From Mycolicibacterium chlorophenolicum (GTDB lineage: Bacteria; Actinomycetota; Actinomycetes; Mycobacteriales; Mycobacteriaceae), in the NCBI RefSeq assembly GCF_001044235.1, contig NZ_JYNL01000020.1, forward strand, positions 62,609 through 126,608: a stretch of 64,000 nt of DNA, given 5' to 3'. Each line of letters opens with the position of its first letter. The stretch's first letter is position 1. Positions 9,954 to 21,562 of the stretch are shown piece after piece. Both the position numbers and the translations under genes were made by a program. The notes below the pieces were generated by a model that was not told the origin of the DNA, made no database searches, and saw only the letters and a program-made list of their open reading frames with translations.

Positions 9954-11368
9954 CACTCGATCATTCGGGTCACGAACGGCGTCATACCGCTGGTCCGCAC
10001 CGGCGAGATCTTGACCACCGACCCGGTGTAGGGCGCCTCGAGCATCTGCCCGTTGCCGAGGTACATCGCGACGTGCTGGCTGGCGTTGGGTCCGTAGAAG
10101 ATCATGTCGCCGCGGCGCATCTGCGCCGATGGCACCTTGCGTCCGGCGTTGTACTGCGAGCCCGAGTAGTGGTCGAGCTTGATGCCGACGCCGGCGAACA
10201 TGTAGAGCATCAGGCCCGAGCAGTCGAAGCCCACCGTGCCCGCTCCGGAGTCGATGCCGCGGCTCGGCCCCGAGGCGTTGCCGCCGCCCCACGAGTACGG
10301 CACCCCGAGCTGCGACATGCCGCGCTTGATGACGTATTCGGTGGCCTGCGGTCCGTTCGCCACCGGGATCGCGCCGTTGGTGATGCCGGTCGGCGTCGGC
10401 AGCAGGCCGATGCTCTGCAGGAACTTGCGGCCGAGGTTCTGGGTCACCTCCAGCGAGGTGGTGATGATCTTCAGGACCGCGTTGATGATCTGGACCGGGT
10501 CGCCGCTGACGAACGCGCTCGGGATCTGGGGCAACGTCATGTCCCAGGCGGTGTCGCGGTTACCGGTCGCCGGGTCGACGTCCCAGTTCGCGTTGGCACC
10601 CGACTTGGCCGGTGCCGGCGTGGCACCCGCCCCCGCTCCCGATCCCGTTGGCGCGCGGCCCGAGACGGGCGACGACGGCGCCGAAAGCGCCTGTGCCTGC
10701 TGGAGTTTCGTCTGCGCCTGGGCCCGCTCGGCGGTGAGCCGGTCGAGCTCGCTCTGCTGATCCTTGAAGGTCTGCTGGGCGTTGGTGAGCGCGTCGACGG
10801 CACTCTGCTGGCTGGTCTCGGCGGCCTTGACCGCGTCGTCGGCCTGCTGCTTGGCCAGCCGCGCGGCGGACTCCTTGTTGACCTGCTCCGTGCGCGCCCG
10901 CGACAGGTCGGTGATGACCTTCTGGGAGCTCAGCGAGAGCGCCTGCCCGGTGGCCGCCGTGTCGAGAATGTCGACGGGGTCCTTGGCGGTCAGGTACGAA
11001 TTCGACGGGCCGTTGACGTACATCGCGGCCGCGAACTTGTCGAAGCGTCCCTGCGCGGCGTCGATCGCGGCGTTGGCCTCTTTGACCCCGACCGCGCTGG
11101 CGTCGACCTGCTGCTGCGCCTTGGCCGCGTTCTCGCGTGCGGTGGCCACGTCGAGGATCGCCTTGTTCACGCTCTCCTGCTGCGTCTGGATCGCGGCTCC
11201 GAGATCCTGCAGCTTCTGGTTGACGTTGGCGACCTCGGTGACGAGTTGGGCCAGGTCACCGTTGCCGGGTTGCGCTTGGGCGAGGTGCGGCGTCGTCATC
11301 ACCATGCCGAACGCCAGCGACACCGCGCACAACCGGGTGGCGGGCGCGCCGCCAAGGGGGCGTCTCAT
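9950..11368 (-). CDS. ripA: NlpC/P60 peptidoglycan endopeptidase RipA
   Basis: A 472-residue secreted cell-separation hydrolase, exactly the M. tuberculosis Rv1477 length. Signal peptide about 1-32; an Ala/Gln-rich alpha-helical coiled-coil region about 38-230, which keeps the family's proenzyme in check; a Pro/Gly/Ala linker about 231-260; NlpC/P60 domain about 340-472. The catalytic Cys383, His432 and Glu444 fall at the same numbers as in M. tuberculosis. Sequence before the catalytic domain is shared with RipB (Lys-Phe-Leu-Gln-Ser motif), indicating a duplication. The upstream region contains several palindromes and three GTCACA elements (see separate entry), consistent with known MtrA control of ripA. 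Confidence 0.96.
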   Translation of the reverse strand: MRRPLGGAPATRLCAVSLAFGMVMTTPHLAQAQPGNGDLAQLVTEVANVNQKLQDLGAAIQTQQESVNKAILDVATARENAAKAQQQVDASAVGVKEANAAIDAAQGRFDKFAAAMYVNGPSNSYLTAKDPVDILDTAATGQALSLSSQKVITDLSRARTEQVNKESAARLAKQQADDAVKAAETSQQSAVDALTNAQQTFKDQQSELDRLTAERAQAQTKLQQAQALSAPSSPVSGRAPTGSGAGAGATPAPAKSGANANWDVDPATGNRDTAWDMTLPQIPSAFVSGDPVQIINAVLKIITTSLEVTQNLGRKFLQSIGLLPTPTGITNGAIPVANGPQATEYVIKRGMSQLGVPYSWGGGNASGPSRGIDSGAGTVGFDCSGLMLYMFAGVGIKLDHYSGSQYNAGRKVPSAQMRRGDMIFYGPNASQHVAMYLGNGQMLEAPYTGSVVKISPVRTSGMTPFVTRMIEW

Positions 11369-11400
11369 TCGACTCAGGTCTCCTCAGGCTTCGCGCAGAA

Positions 11401-11496
11401 GTCACACAATGCACAACTGCAACTACAGGCACCGATTGCACCGTACGTCACATCTGACGCTAAAGAAACTTTAGTCACAAATTACAACAATGTAAT
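11401..11496 (-). promoter_or_regulatory. AT-rich palindrome cluster upstream of ripA
   Basis: Within 32-128 bp upstream of the ripA start lie three copies of GTCACA on the plus strand (11401, 11447, 11474). There are also three perfect inverted repeats: CGTCA-CATC-TGACG (11446-11459), CTAAAG-AAA-CTTTAG (11460-11474) and ATTAC-AACAAT-GTAAT (11481-11496). The stretch is much more AT-rich than its surroundings. Published MtrA sites contain GTCACA-like half-sites and MtrA is known to bind the ripA promoter. Assigning these elements to MtrA is inference; the palindromes may serve other factors. Confidence 0.5.
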
Positions 11497-11552
11497 TGCA
11501 ATGGGCGTTATCAAACGGTGATGTTTGAATTAACGCGTGAGGCGGCTATTCC

Positions 11553-12092
11553 TCAATCGTTGCTGGTGGAGGCTGCGCTGGAACCGGTCGACCGTTTGCC
11601 GTATTTCTGCAGCACACGGGTCGCGGCCGCGGCGATGAGCACCAGGAATACGAGCACAATCGTGAATGCGGTCCACGAAAAGTGCGGGGTGGTCAACTCC
11701 CCCAGGAAATTCTTCGACGACTGCACCGGATCGCCTGTTCGGGCGAGGTCCTGGCCCGCCTCGAGCGTCGACCGATCGAGCACCGGGCTGTAGGTCCCGG
11801 CGAAGGACGGACTGAGCGCCAGCACCGTGGATCCGGGGTTGGCGTTGCCGACGACCGTCGCGATGTCGCGCAGCGGCGTGTCGATCGGAGGGTTGTTCGC
11901 GATGACCACGATCTTGAGGTCGATGCCCTGCTGCTTGGCGTCCTCGACGACCTGCCGCAGCGCCGGCACCTCGGCCTGATCGGCGGGCGGCACGCTGATG
12001 CCGTCGTCCTTGACGTCGGCCTGAACCTGATCCATGTCGATCTCCGGCGGGACGTACGCCGGCAGGAACGGAATCACCTGCGGTCCGGTCAC
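11553..12092 (-). CDS. C-terminally anchored membrane protein, Rv1476 homologue
   Basis: A 179-residue protein with a soluble N-terminal domain (about 1-135, resembling TPM/DUF-type folds with an Asp-Leu-Lys-Ile-Val-Val-Ile-Ala-Asn-Asn strand-turn) and one hydrophobic helix near residues 146-166. A basic Ser/Thr-rich tail follows. There is no signal peptide, so topology is uncertain. It sits between ripA and the divergently transcribed acn, as Rv1476 does. The GTG at 12092 was preferred because the conserved-looking Val-Ile-Pro-x-Leu-Pro segment starts just after it; an ATG at 12125 is an alternative. Function unknown. Confidence 0.7.
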   Translation of the reverse strand: MTGPQVIPFLPAYVPPEIDMDQVQADVKDDGISVPPADQAEVPALRQVVEDAKQQGIDLKIVVIANNPPIDTPLRDIATVVGNANPGSTVLALSPSFAGTYSPVLDRSTLEAGQDLARTGDPVQSSKNFLGELTTPHFSWTAFTIVLVFLVLIAAAATRVLQKYGKRSTGSSAASTSND

Positions 12093-12171
12093 ACGAGCAC
12101 GGTACGCGACCTGCGGGGGTGGCATCACGCGCACACACCGACAAGACTGGAGCACACCCTGGGATTCAATA

Positions 12172-12187
12172 CAGGACAAGCGTACTG
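12172..12187 (+). promoter_or_regulatory. AcnR operator in the acn promoter
   Basis: CAGGACAAGCGTACTG matches every defined position of the AcnR consensus CAGNACnnncGTACTG described for corynebacteria and mycobacteria. It lies 62 bp upstream of acn, and acnR itself follows acn, the arrangement known from Corynebacterium glutamicum. Its right arm overlaps the predicted -10 box, fitting repression by occlusion. Confidence 0.82.
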
Positions 12188-12188
12188 T
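12183..12188 (+). promoter_or_regulatory. -10 element (TACTGT) of the acn promoter
   Basis: TACTGT fits TAnnnT and overlaps the AcnR operator. A start near 12195 would give a leader of about 54 nt, which contains a GGGAG-like ribosome site before the GTG at 12249. Inferred from consensus and position. Confidence 0.45.
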
Positions 12189-12230
12189 TAAGGTGACAAA
12201 CGCCGCCGACACAGCCCGTCGCGGCGCTGA

Positions 12231-15062
<2,832 letters not shown>

Positions 15063-15065
15063 CAC

Positions 15066-15629
15066 GTGCCCCGGGTCACCGACGATCATCTGGCGGCGCG
15101 GCGTCGTCAGATCCTCGACGGCGCCCGGCGGTGCTTCGCCGAGTACGGGTACGACCGGGCTACCGTGCGGAGGCTCGAGCAGACGATCGGGCTCTCGCGC
15201 GGCGCCATCTTCCACCACTTCCGCGACAAGGACACGCTGTTCTTCGAACTGGCGCGTGAGGACGCGGAGCGGATGGCCGATGTGGCGGCGCGCGAGGGCT
15301 TGATCCAGGTGATGCGGGACATGCTGGCCGCGCCCGATCAGTTCGATTGGCTGGCAACGCGGTTGGAGATCGCCCGCAAGCTGCGCAACGACCCGGCGTT
15401 CAGCCGGGGCTGGTCGGAACGGTCCGCGGAGCTGTCAGCCGCCACGGCAGAGCGGCTGCGCAGGCAGAAGCAGGCCGGGCGTCTCCGCGACGACGTGCCC
15501 GGCGAGGTGCTGCGGACCTACCTGGAACTGGTGCTGGACGGGCTGGTGGCGCGCCTGGCGTCCGGCGACGATCCAGAACGGCTCGGCGCCGTCCTGGATC
15601 TGGTCGAGGACTCGGTCCGCCAGCGCTGA
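15066..15629 (+). CDS. acnR: TetR-family repressor AcnR
   Basis: A 187-residue TetR-type regulator. The N-terminal helix-turn-helix (about residues 10-55) includes Ala-Thr-Val-Arg-Arg-Leu-Glu and ends in Gly-Ala-Ile-Phe-His-His-Phe-x-x-Lys. The rest is an all-helical ligand/dimerisation domain. AcnR represses aconitase and its gene is located directly downstream of acn. Here the spacer is 3 bp and a perfect AcnR operator lies before acn. In C. glutamicum ligand sensing involves citrate-Mg; whether this holds here is unknown. Equivalent to Rv1474c. Its stop is separated by 1 bp from the stop of the opposing small HTH gene. Confidence 0.9.
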   Translation: MPRVTDDHLAARRRQILDGARRCFAEYGYDRATVRRLEQTIGLSRGAIFHHFRDKDTLFFELAREDAERMADVAAREGLIQVMRDMLAAPDQFDWLATRLEIARKLRNDPAFSRGWSERSAELSAATAERLRRQKQAGRLRDDVPGEVLRTYLELVLDGLVARLASGDDPERLGAVLDLVEDSVRQR

Positions 15630-15630
15630 G

Positions 15631-15819
15631 TCAGCGCCTGCCGCGATGGTTGGGCCCGCCCCGGCTGCGCATGGTCGTGCCCGACTCGCGGAGCATGCTG
15701 TGCACCGAACCGTAGGAATGGCCGGTCGAGGCCACCAGAGTCCGGATGCTGGCTCCCCCCTCGTAGGCGCTGCGGAGCTCGGTGATGAGCTGATCCCTGT
15801 CTTTGCCGTTCTTCTTCAT
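15631..15819 (-). CDS. Small helix-turn-helix protein, Rv1473A homologue
   Basis: A 62-residue basic protein. It has a compact helix-turn-helix (Ala-Ser-Ile-Arg-Thr-Leu-Val-Ala, turn, then Ser-Tyr-Gly-Ser-Val-His-Ser-Met-Leu) and an Arg/Gly-rich C-terminal tail (Ser-Arg-Gly-Gly-Pro-Asn-His). The pattern matches short actinobacterial DNA-binding proteins of the Rv1473A type. Targets are unknown. ATG start at 15819. It is 59 bp downstream of the ABC-F gene on the same strand and may be co-transcribed with it. Confidence 0.8.
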   Translation of the reverse strand: MKKNGKDRDQLITELRSAYEGGASIRTLVASTGHSYGSVHSMLRESGTTMRSRGGPNHRGRR

Positions 15820-15878
15820 TGACGCCCTCCCGCGCTGTGCAGCAGTCGCATACCCAGCGTCGGAAGCGTTGAACCCGA

Positions 15879-17503
<1,625 letters not shown>

Positions 17504-17507
<4 letters not shown>

Positions 17508-17536
17508 GCTGAAGCTCCTGAAAAGAACGAGGGCAT
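17504..17536 (-). CDS. Possible 10-residue leader peptide of the ABC-F gene
   Basis: An ATG within the 3' arm of the leader hairpin opens a 10-codon frame (Met-Pro-Ser-Phe-Phe-Ser-Gly-Ala-Ser-Ala). Its TGA overlaps the ABC-F GTG by the GTGA arrangement, and the ABC-F Shine-Dalgarno lies inside it. Short uORFs with such coupling are typical of ribosome-sensing control of antibiotic-resistance ABC-F genes. No clear Shine-Dalgarno for the peptide was seen, so this is a hypothesis. Confidence 0.3.
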
Positions 17537-17552
17537 GGCGAAACCCCATGCC
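17532..17552 (-). terminator. Leader hairpin (possible attenuator) upstream of the ABC-F gene
   Basis: Perfect 7-bp arms GGCATGG/CCATGCC enclose a 7-nt loop. On the transcribed strand the hairpin is followed within a few bases by the pyrimidine-rich CTCGTTCTTTT, resembling an intrinsic terminator 24 nt before the start codon. Position and shape suggest transcription attenuation; no expression data can be read from sequence. Confidence 0.42.
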
Positions 17553-17601
17553 GCGGCTGACCTCAAAGGCTAATGGCAGCAGCGGCCCTGTGGCCAATCG
17601 G

Positions 17602-18423
17602 TTACTTGTCGTCGGTGAAGACCGCGGGGCGGTTCTCCTTGCGTGCCGCGACCGCTTCCTCGAAGTTGCTGGTCAGCAGCCGGACGTAGAGCTGTCCAAG
17701 ACCTTCGGCCTGCATGTGCGCTTCCAGCGAACCGGCGTCGAGCCCACTCCACAGCGTGCGCTTGGTCAGCTCGGTTCCGGGCCGGGAGAACGCCGCGATC
17801 CGCTCGGCGATGTCGTAGCAGGTGTCGAGCAGCTCCCCGGGCGAGACCCGGCGCGACACCAGCCCGATGCGCTCGGCCTCCTCGGCGCTGACGTCGCGGC
17901 CGGTCAGCATGATCTCGAAGGCCCGCGAGGATCCGATGGCCCGCGGCAGCAGATAGCTGAGGCCCAGTTCGCTGGCCGTGAGGCCGTTGTTGATACCCGC
18001 GGCCCGGAAGTAGGCGTCGGCGGCGGCGACGCGGATGTCGGCCGCCAGTGCCAGGCACAGACCACCGCCGATGGCAGCGCCGTTGACAGCCGCGATGACC
18101 GGTTGGTGCATCTTGCGCATGCCCAGGATGACGTCGTCGAGGACTTCCATCGACCGCAGCCCGAACGTGGGCCGGGTCAGGCCGTCGACGTGCGGAACGG
18201 ATCCGGCGGACTTGTGGTCCGCGCCCGAGGAGAAGCCGCGACCGGCGCCGGTGAGCACCACCGCGCGCACATCGTTGTCGTGGGTGAGCGCGCGGAGCGC
18301 GTCGCGCAGCGGCAGCATGACGTCGAAGGCCATGGAGTTCATCCGCTCGGGGCGGTTCAGCGTCACCAGCGCGACGTGCGGCCGGGGCCTGTCGACGAGG
18401 ACGAACTGTTCGCGCGCGCTCAC
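17602..18423 (-). CDS. echA12: Enoyl-CoA hydratase/isomerase family protein
   Basis: A 273-residue crotonase-fold protein. The oxyanion-hole segments are visible: Gly-Arg-Gly-Phe-Ser-Ser-Gly-Ala-Asp near residue 70 and Asn-Gly-Ala-Ala-Ile-Gly-Gly-Gly around residue 120. The expected reaction is hydration of trans-2-enoyl-CoA in fatty acid degradation, but the family is catalytically diverse. Position next to a thioredoxin gene equals Rv1472 (echA12). The GTG at 18423 lies 31 bp after the trxA stop with CAGG upstream. Convergence with the ABC-F gene is not seen; both read on the minus strand with about 94 bp between. Confidence 0.88.
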   Translation of the reverse strand: MSAREQFVLVDRPRPHVALVTLNRPERMNSMAFDVMLPLRDALRALTHDNDVRAVVLTGAGRGFSSGADHKSAGSVPHVDGLTRPTFGLRSMEVLDDVILGMRKMHQPVIAAVNGAAIGGGLCLALAADIRVAAADAYFRAAGINNGLTASELGLSYLLPRAIGSSRAFEIMLTGRDVSAEEAERIGLVSRRVSPGELLDTCYDIAERIAAFSRPGTELTKRTLWSGLDAGSLEAHMQAEGLGQLYVRLLTSNFEEAVAARKENRPAVFTDDK

Positions 18424-18454
18424 GCCTGCACGGTATCGGGCGCGCGAGCGGGGG

Positions 18455-18817
18455 TCAGCCCTGGCTGTCGTCCTGCGCGGCGATCGCCGCGTCGATGTCG
18501 AACTCCTTGACCTTCTGCACGAGGTCTTCCAGCGCCGCGGGCGGCAGGGCACCGGCCTGGTTGAACACCAGCTTGCCCTTCTTGAACGCCATCAGCGTGG
18601 GGATGGAGCGGATGTCCGCCGCGGCGGCGAGCTGCTGCTCGGCCTCGGTGTCGACCTTCGCATACACGACGTCGGGGTGCTTCTCCGACGACGCCTTGAA
18701 GGTCGGGGCGAACGCCCGACACGGCCCGCACCACGACGCCCAGAAATCGACCAGCACGATCTCGTTGTCGTTGATGGTGGTGTTGAACTCTTCGGCGGTG
18801 ATGTCTTTCGTAGCCAC
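18455..18817 (-). CDS. Thioredoxin
   Basis: A 120-residue cytoplasmic thioredoxin. Redox motif Trp-Cys-Gly-Pro-Cys with Cys30 and Cys33, cis-Pro motif Ser-Ile-Pro-Thr-Leu near residue 70, and a short extra helical Ala/Asp-rich tail. It transfers electrons from thioredoxin reductase to disulfide substrates. It corresponds to the thioredoxin next to echA12 in M. tuberculosis (Rv1470/Rv1471 region). The GTG start at 18817 gives the canonical N-terminal length; no strong Shine-Dalgarno was seen. It lies at the edge of the accessory block that replaces ctpD and its neighbours. Confidence 0.93.
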   Translation of the reverse strand: MATKDITAEEFNTTINDNEIVLVDFWASWCGPCRAFAPTFKASSEKHPDVVYAKVDTEAEQQLAAAADIRSIPTLMAFKKGKLVFNQAGALPPAALEDLVQKVKEFDIDAAIAAQDDSQG

Positions 18818-18858
18818 GCAGTCTTCAACGCGGCGCCGGCGACCTGTGTTCCCCCGAC

Positions 18859-20397
18859 TCAGAGCTGGTAGGCGCGCACCCAGTCGACCTTCATCTCGGC
18901 GTTCAGGGGCGCCGACGCGCTCGGGTCGCCGGTCCAGGGGTTGCCGACGGCCACGTTGAGGATCAGGTAGTGCTGCCACTGGCCGGAGAACGGTGTCCAG
19001 TCACCGCCGAGCGCCTCGTACTGCGCCTTGGTGACGCTGCCCACCTCGACGCCGTCCACCCGCCAGGTGATGCGATCGGCGTACCAGTCCATGCCGTAGA
19101 CGTGGAAGTCGGCGGACAGGTCGACTCCCAGGTCGGCGTCGACGCCGTTGAGCTTGACATCGACGGTGTTGTTCGCCTTCGACGGGCCGTGGATGTTGCC
19201 GGTCCACATGCGGGCGGCCTCGGGCGTGCCGAAACCGGGCACCTCCGCGATGTCGATCTCGCCCTGCCGGGGCCAGTCGAATTCGTGTCCCGGTTCCAGG
19301 CCGACCGACCAGAACGCCGGCAGCAGCCCCTGGTCGACCGGCATCTTGATGCGGGCCTCGACGCGGGTGCCGACGCCGATCGATTGCTTGCCGTAGGTGA
19401 CCACGCGCGCTGAGGTGTAGTTGTACGGCGCGCCGAGCCCGTCCGGGGCGGGCTCGCGGCGCGCGGTGATCACCAGGTTGCCGTCGGCGTCGACGGTCAT
19501 GTTGTTGCCGTCGGTGTAGTACTGGTTCTCCCCCGCGGACTGACCCCAGCGGCCGGTCTGCATCCCCCAGTACTTGAGAGCCTCCTCCCGGCTGCTGAAG
19601 TTCGTCTCCCACAGCAGTCTCGGCTGCGACGGCGTGGTGACGACGACGTCGCGGTAGATCCGTTTCCTCTTGACCAGCCACCGGTCGGCGGTCGCCTGGG
19701 AGACCGGGATGTCGAGCCAGGTGGTGCCCATCCGGCTGCTCCGGATACCCATCGAGTACAGCGAGTCGACGATCATCGATCCGACGGTGACCCGGGTGCT
19801 GTTGGCGGCCGCGACCAGCACCGGATCGGAGGCGGTCGCGGTCGCGGTGGCGGTGGCGGTGGCGCCCGGGGCGGTGGCCAGGGTGGTGGTCACGGCCTTC
19901 GCGGCGGCGGGTGCGGGCTCCGGTTCGGTGCGGCGCGCGCTACGACGGACGACGGGTTCGGACGTGTCGGCGACGGCGGCGCGGACGCGTTCGGCGCGGC
20001 GGGTGCGCTCGTGACGGGCGGGCCGGGTGTCCTCGGGCGCCGCGTCGGCCGCGTCGACGTCCTCCGTGCTGTCCCGAGGCGCGGATTCGGCCGCGTCGGT
20101 GTTCTCGGAATCCTGCGACTCGGTGTCGCGGCCACGCTCACCGGAGTCGCGGTCATCCTCCTTCGTGGACGTGTCGGGGCGGTCGGCGGCCTCGGTCGTC
20201 GACCCGGCCGACGAAGCGGACGAAGCGGAGGTCTGCGAGGTGTCGGCATCCGCATCGGCGGGGCTGGCCGCGGCGCACGCCGCACCTGCCACGCCGCCGG
20301 CCATGAGTGCCGCGGCGATGAAGCCGCCGGCGAGAAGATGTTTGCCGCTGACAATCGTCGGGGCGCTTCGCTGGGTGCAGTGCATCACCGAATCCAT
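18859..20397 (-). CDS. Secreted GH16 family glycoside hydrolase (beta-glucanase type)
   Basis: A 512-residue exported protein. Signal peptide about 1-43 (hydrophobic core Leu-Leu-Ala-Gly-Gly-Phe-Ile-Ala-Ala-Ala). A highly charged Ser/Asp/Glu/Arg low-complexity region follows (about 45-200) that includes an Ala-Thr dipeptide run. Then comes a linker and the GH16 jelly roll (about 260-512). The catalytic motif Glu-Ile-Asp-Ile-Ala-Glu gives nucleophile Glu380, Asp382 and acid/base Glu385. Likely substrate is a beta-1,3- or mixed-linkage glucan; specificity cannot be read. The ATG at 20397 has GAGGGAA directly upstream. The 359-bp leader and non-mycobacterial-core position suggest an accessory gene. 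Confidence 0.88.
   Translation of the reverse strand: MDSVMHCTQRSAPTIVSGKHLLAGGFIAAALMAGGVAGAACAAASPADADADTSQTSASSASSAGSTTEAADRPDTSTKEDDRDSGERGRDTESQDSENTDAAESAPRDSTEDVDAADAAPEDTRPARHERTRRAERVRAAVADTSEPVVRRSARRTEPEPAPAAAKAVTTTLATAPGATATATATATASDPVLVAAANSTRVTVGSMIVDSLYSMGIRSSRMGTTWLDIPVSQATADRWLVKRKRIYRDVVVTTPSQPRLLWETNFSSREEALKYWGMQTGRWGQSAGENQYYTDGNNMTVDADGNLVITARREPAPDGLGAPYNYTSARVVTYGKQSIGVGTRVEARIKMPVDQGLLPAFWSVGLEPGHEFDWPRQGEIDIAEVPGFGTPEAARMWTGNIHGPSKANNTVDVKLNGVDADLGVDLSADFHVYGMDWYADRITWRVDGVEVGSVTKAQYEALGGDWTPFSGQWQHYLILNVAVGNPWTGDPSASAPLNAEMKVDWVRAYQL
19832..19861 (-). repeat. Hexanucleotide tandem repeat in the GH16 gene
   Basis: Five consecutive hexamers (two GCGGTC, then three GCGGTG on the plus strand) encode alternating Ala and Thr/Asp-type residues on the coding strand, in the linker before the catalytic domain. 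In-frame copy-number change would lengthen or shorten the linker without a frameshift. Confidence 0.6.
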
Positions 20398-20756
20398 TTC
20401 CCTCAGTGAGACATTTGACGAAAGGCAAAGCAGGAAATCGACACATGTGCCCCCGCGATCAGCGAACACCGCGAATAAACTGCCGTGCAGTTCAACTCGC
20501 GTGCCGCCGCGCAGCGGTGCATGCACAGCAAACGGTAACCAAGGACGTGGGTGAGCGCGTCTTTTCGCGTCAATTCATTCGGCAAAAAGGGCAGACGTCA
20601 TTTACGGCGCAATTGACGGATGTCGCTATTGTCTTTTGCAGCATAGATCGAGGAAATTGCTCGGCACGGCCTATTCCGCGGAAGTCCCAGGTCGCCATCC
20701 CGGGATCGCCCAGCCCGTTGATTGCCTGACATCGTCAGGCAAGTCGCCACGACGGA
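20398..20756. other. 359-bp non-coding region upstream of the GH16 gene
   Basis: No convincing gene on either strand. It is noticeably more AT-rich than the flanks, especially 20560-20660, and forms the long 5' region of the GH16 gene plus the 3' region of the reductase gene. A terminator-like hairpin lies at 20722-20742. Short open frames here lack Shine-Dalgarno sites and recognisable features. Confidence 0.6.
20722..20742 (-). terminator. Hairpin after the flavodoxin-like reductase gene
   Basis: Perfect 9-bp arms TTGCCTGAC/GTCAGGCAA with a 3-nt loop start about 15 bp after the stop of the reductase gene on the transcribed strand. No U tract. This is a typical mycobacterial terminator-like hairpin and the strongest one seen in the window. 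Confidence 0.6.
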
Positions 20757-21473
20757 TCAGCGATACTCGGGGTTGGCGAAGTCGTACCGGCAGCCTGCGT
20801 CCCACCCCGAACGGATGTTGCCGTACGCCGGCACCCCACCCGACGACTTCAGCAGCCGGGCGAGGTGCATCAGGTTCCACGTCATGAATGTGGTGTTGCG
20901 GTTGGTGAAGTCGTTCTCCGGCCCGCCGGAGCCGGGGTCGAGGTATGACGGCCCGGGACCGGCCTCGCCGATCCACCCGGCATCGGCCTGCGGGGGGATG
21001 GTGTAGCCGATGTGCTGCAGCGTGTACAGCACATTCTGGGCGCAGTGCTTGACGCCGTCCTCGTTGCCGGTGATCAGGCACCCACCGACCCGGCCGTAGT
21101 AGAGGTACTGGCCCGCGTCGTTGAGCAGGTGCGAGCCGCCGTAGAGCCGCTCGTGCACCTTCTTCATCACCGAACTGTTGTCGCCCAACCAGATCGGGCC
21201 GGCCAGAACCAGGATGTCGGCCGCGAGCACCTTGTCGAAGATCGCCGGCCAGTCGTCGGTGGCCCAGCCGTGCTCACGCATGTCGGGCCACACGCCGGTG
21301 GCGATGTCGTGGTCCACGGCACGCACCACGTCGACGGCGACACCGTGCTTCTCCATGATCGCGGTGCTGATGCGCACCAGGCCGTCGGTGTTGCTGATCT
21401 CGGGCGACCGCTTGAGGGTGCAGTTGATGAACACCGCACGCAGACTACTGAAGTCGAGATCGGGATCGCTCAT
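20757..21473 (-). CDS. NAD(P)H-dependent FMN reductase / flavodoxin-like protein
   Basis: A 238-residue soluble protein with a flavodoxin-like fold. The first strand and phosphate loop contain Ser-Pro-Glu-Ile-Ser-Asn-Thr, and the flavin-binding loop contains Gly-Pro-Ile-Trp-Leu-Gly-Asp. The conserved Gly-Gly-Cys-Leu-Ile-Thr-Gly-Asn-Glu-Asp-Gly segment follows. Such proteins reduce FMN or quinones with NAD(P)H. No signal peptide. AGGAG lies before the ATG. It diverges from the haloacid dehalogenase gene with an 89-bp spacer; the two could share a regulatory region. Substrate unknown. Confidence 0.8.
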   Translation of the reverse strand: MSDPDLDFSSLRAVFINCTLKRSPEISNTDGLVRISTAIMEKHGVAVDVVRAVDHDIATGVWPDMREHGWATDDWPAIFDKVLAADILVLAGPIWLGDNSSVMKKVHERLYGGSHLLNDAGQYLYYGRVGGCLITGNEDGVKHCAQNVLYTLQHIGYTIPPQADAGWIGEAGPGPSYLDPGSGGPENDFTNRNTTFMTWNLMHLARLLKSSGGVPAYGNIRSGWDAGCRYDFANPEYR

Positions 21474-21562
21474 CGTGCGCTCCTGTCGCCGTAGGTGCCG
21501 TCGAGATGCAGTGCGCTGATCCGCCTCGAGCGTTACACGAAGCCCGGTGCGGAGCTCGGCAG

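Noticed and set aside
17553..17601. WhiB7-type AT-rich promoter element before the ABC-F gene
   Set aside because: The region lacks the A/T-rich block next to a -35 that marks WhiB7 targets, so no promoter was claimed although the homologue is reported in that regulon.
20406..20729. Small open frame in the GH16 upstream region
   Set aside because: It lacks a Shine-Dalgarno, is rich in rare residues and overlaps the terminator hairpin region. No sign of coding selection.
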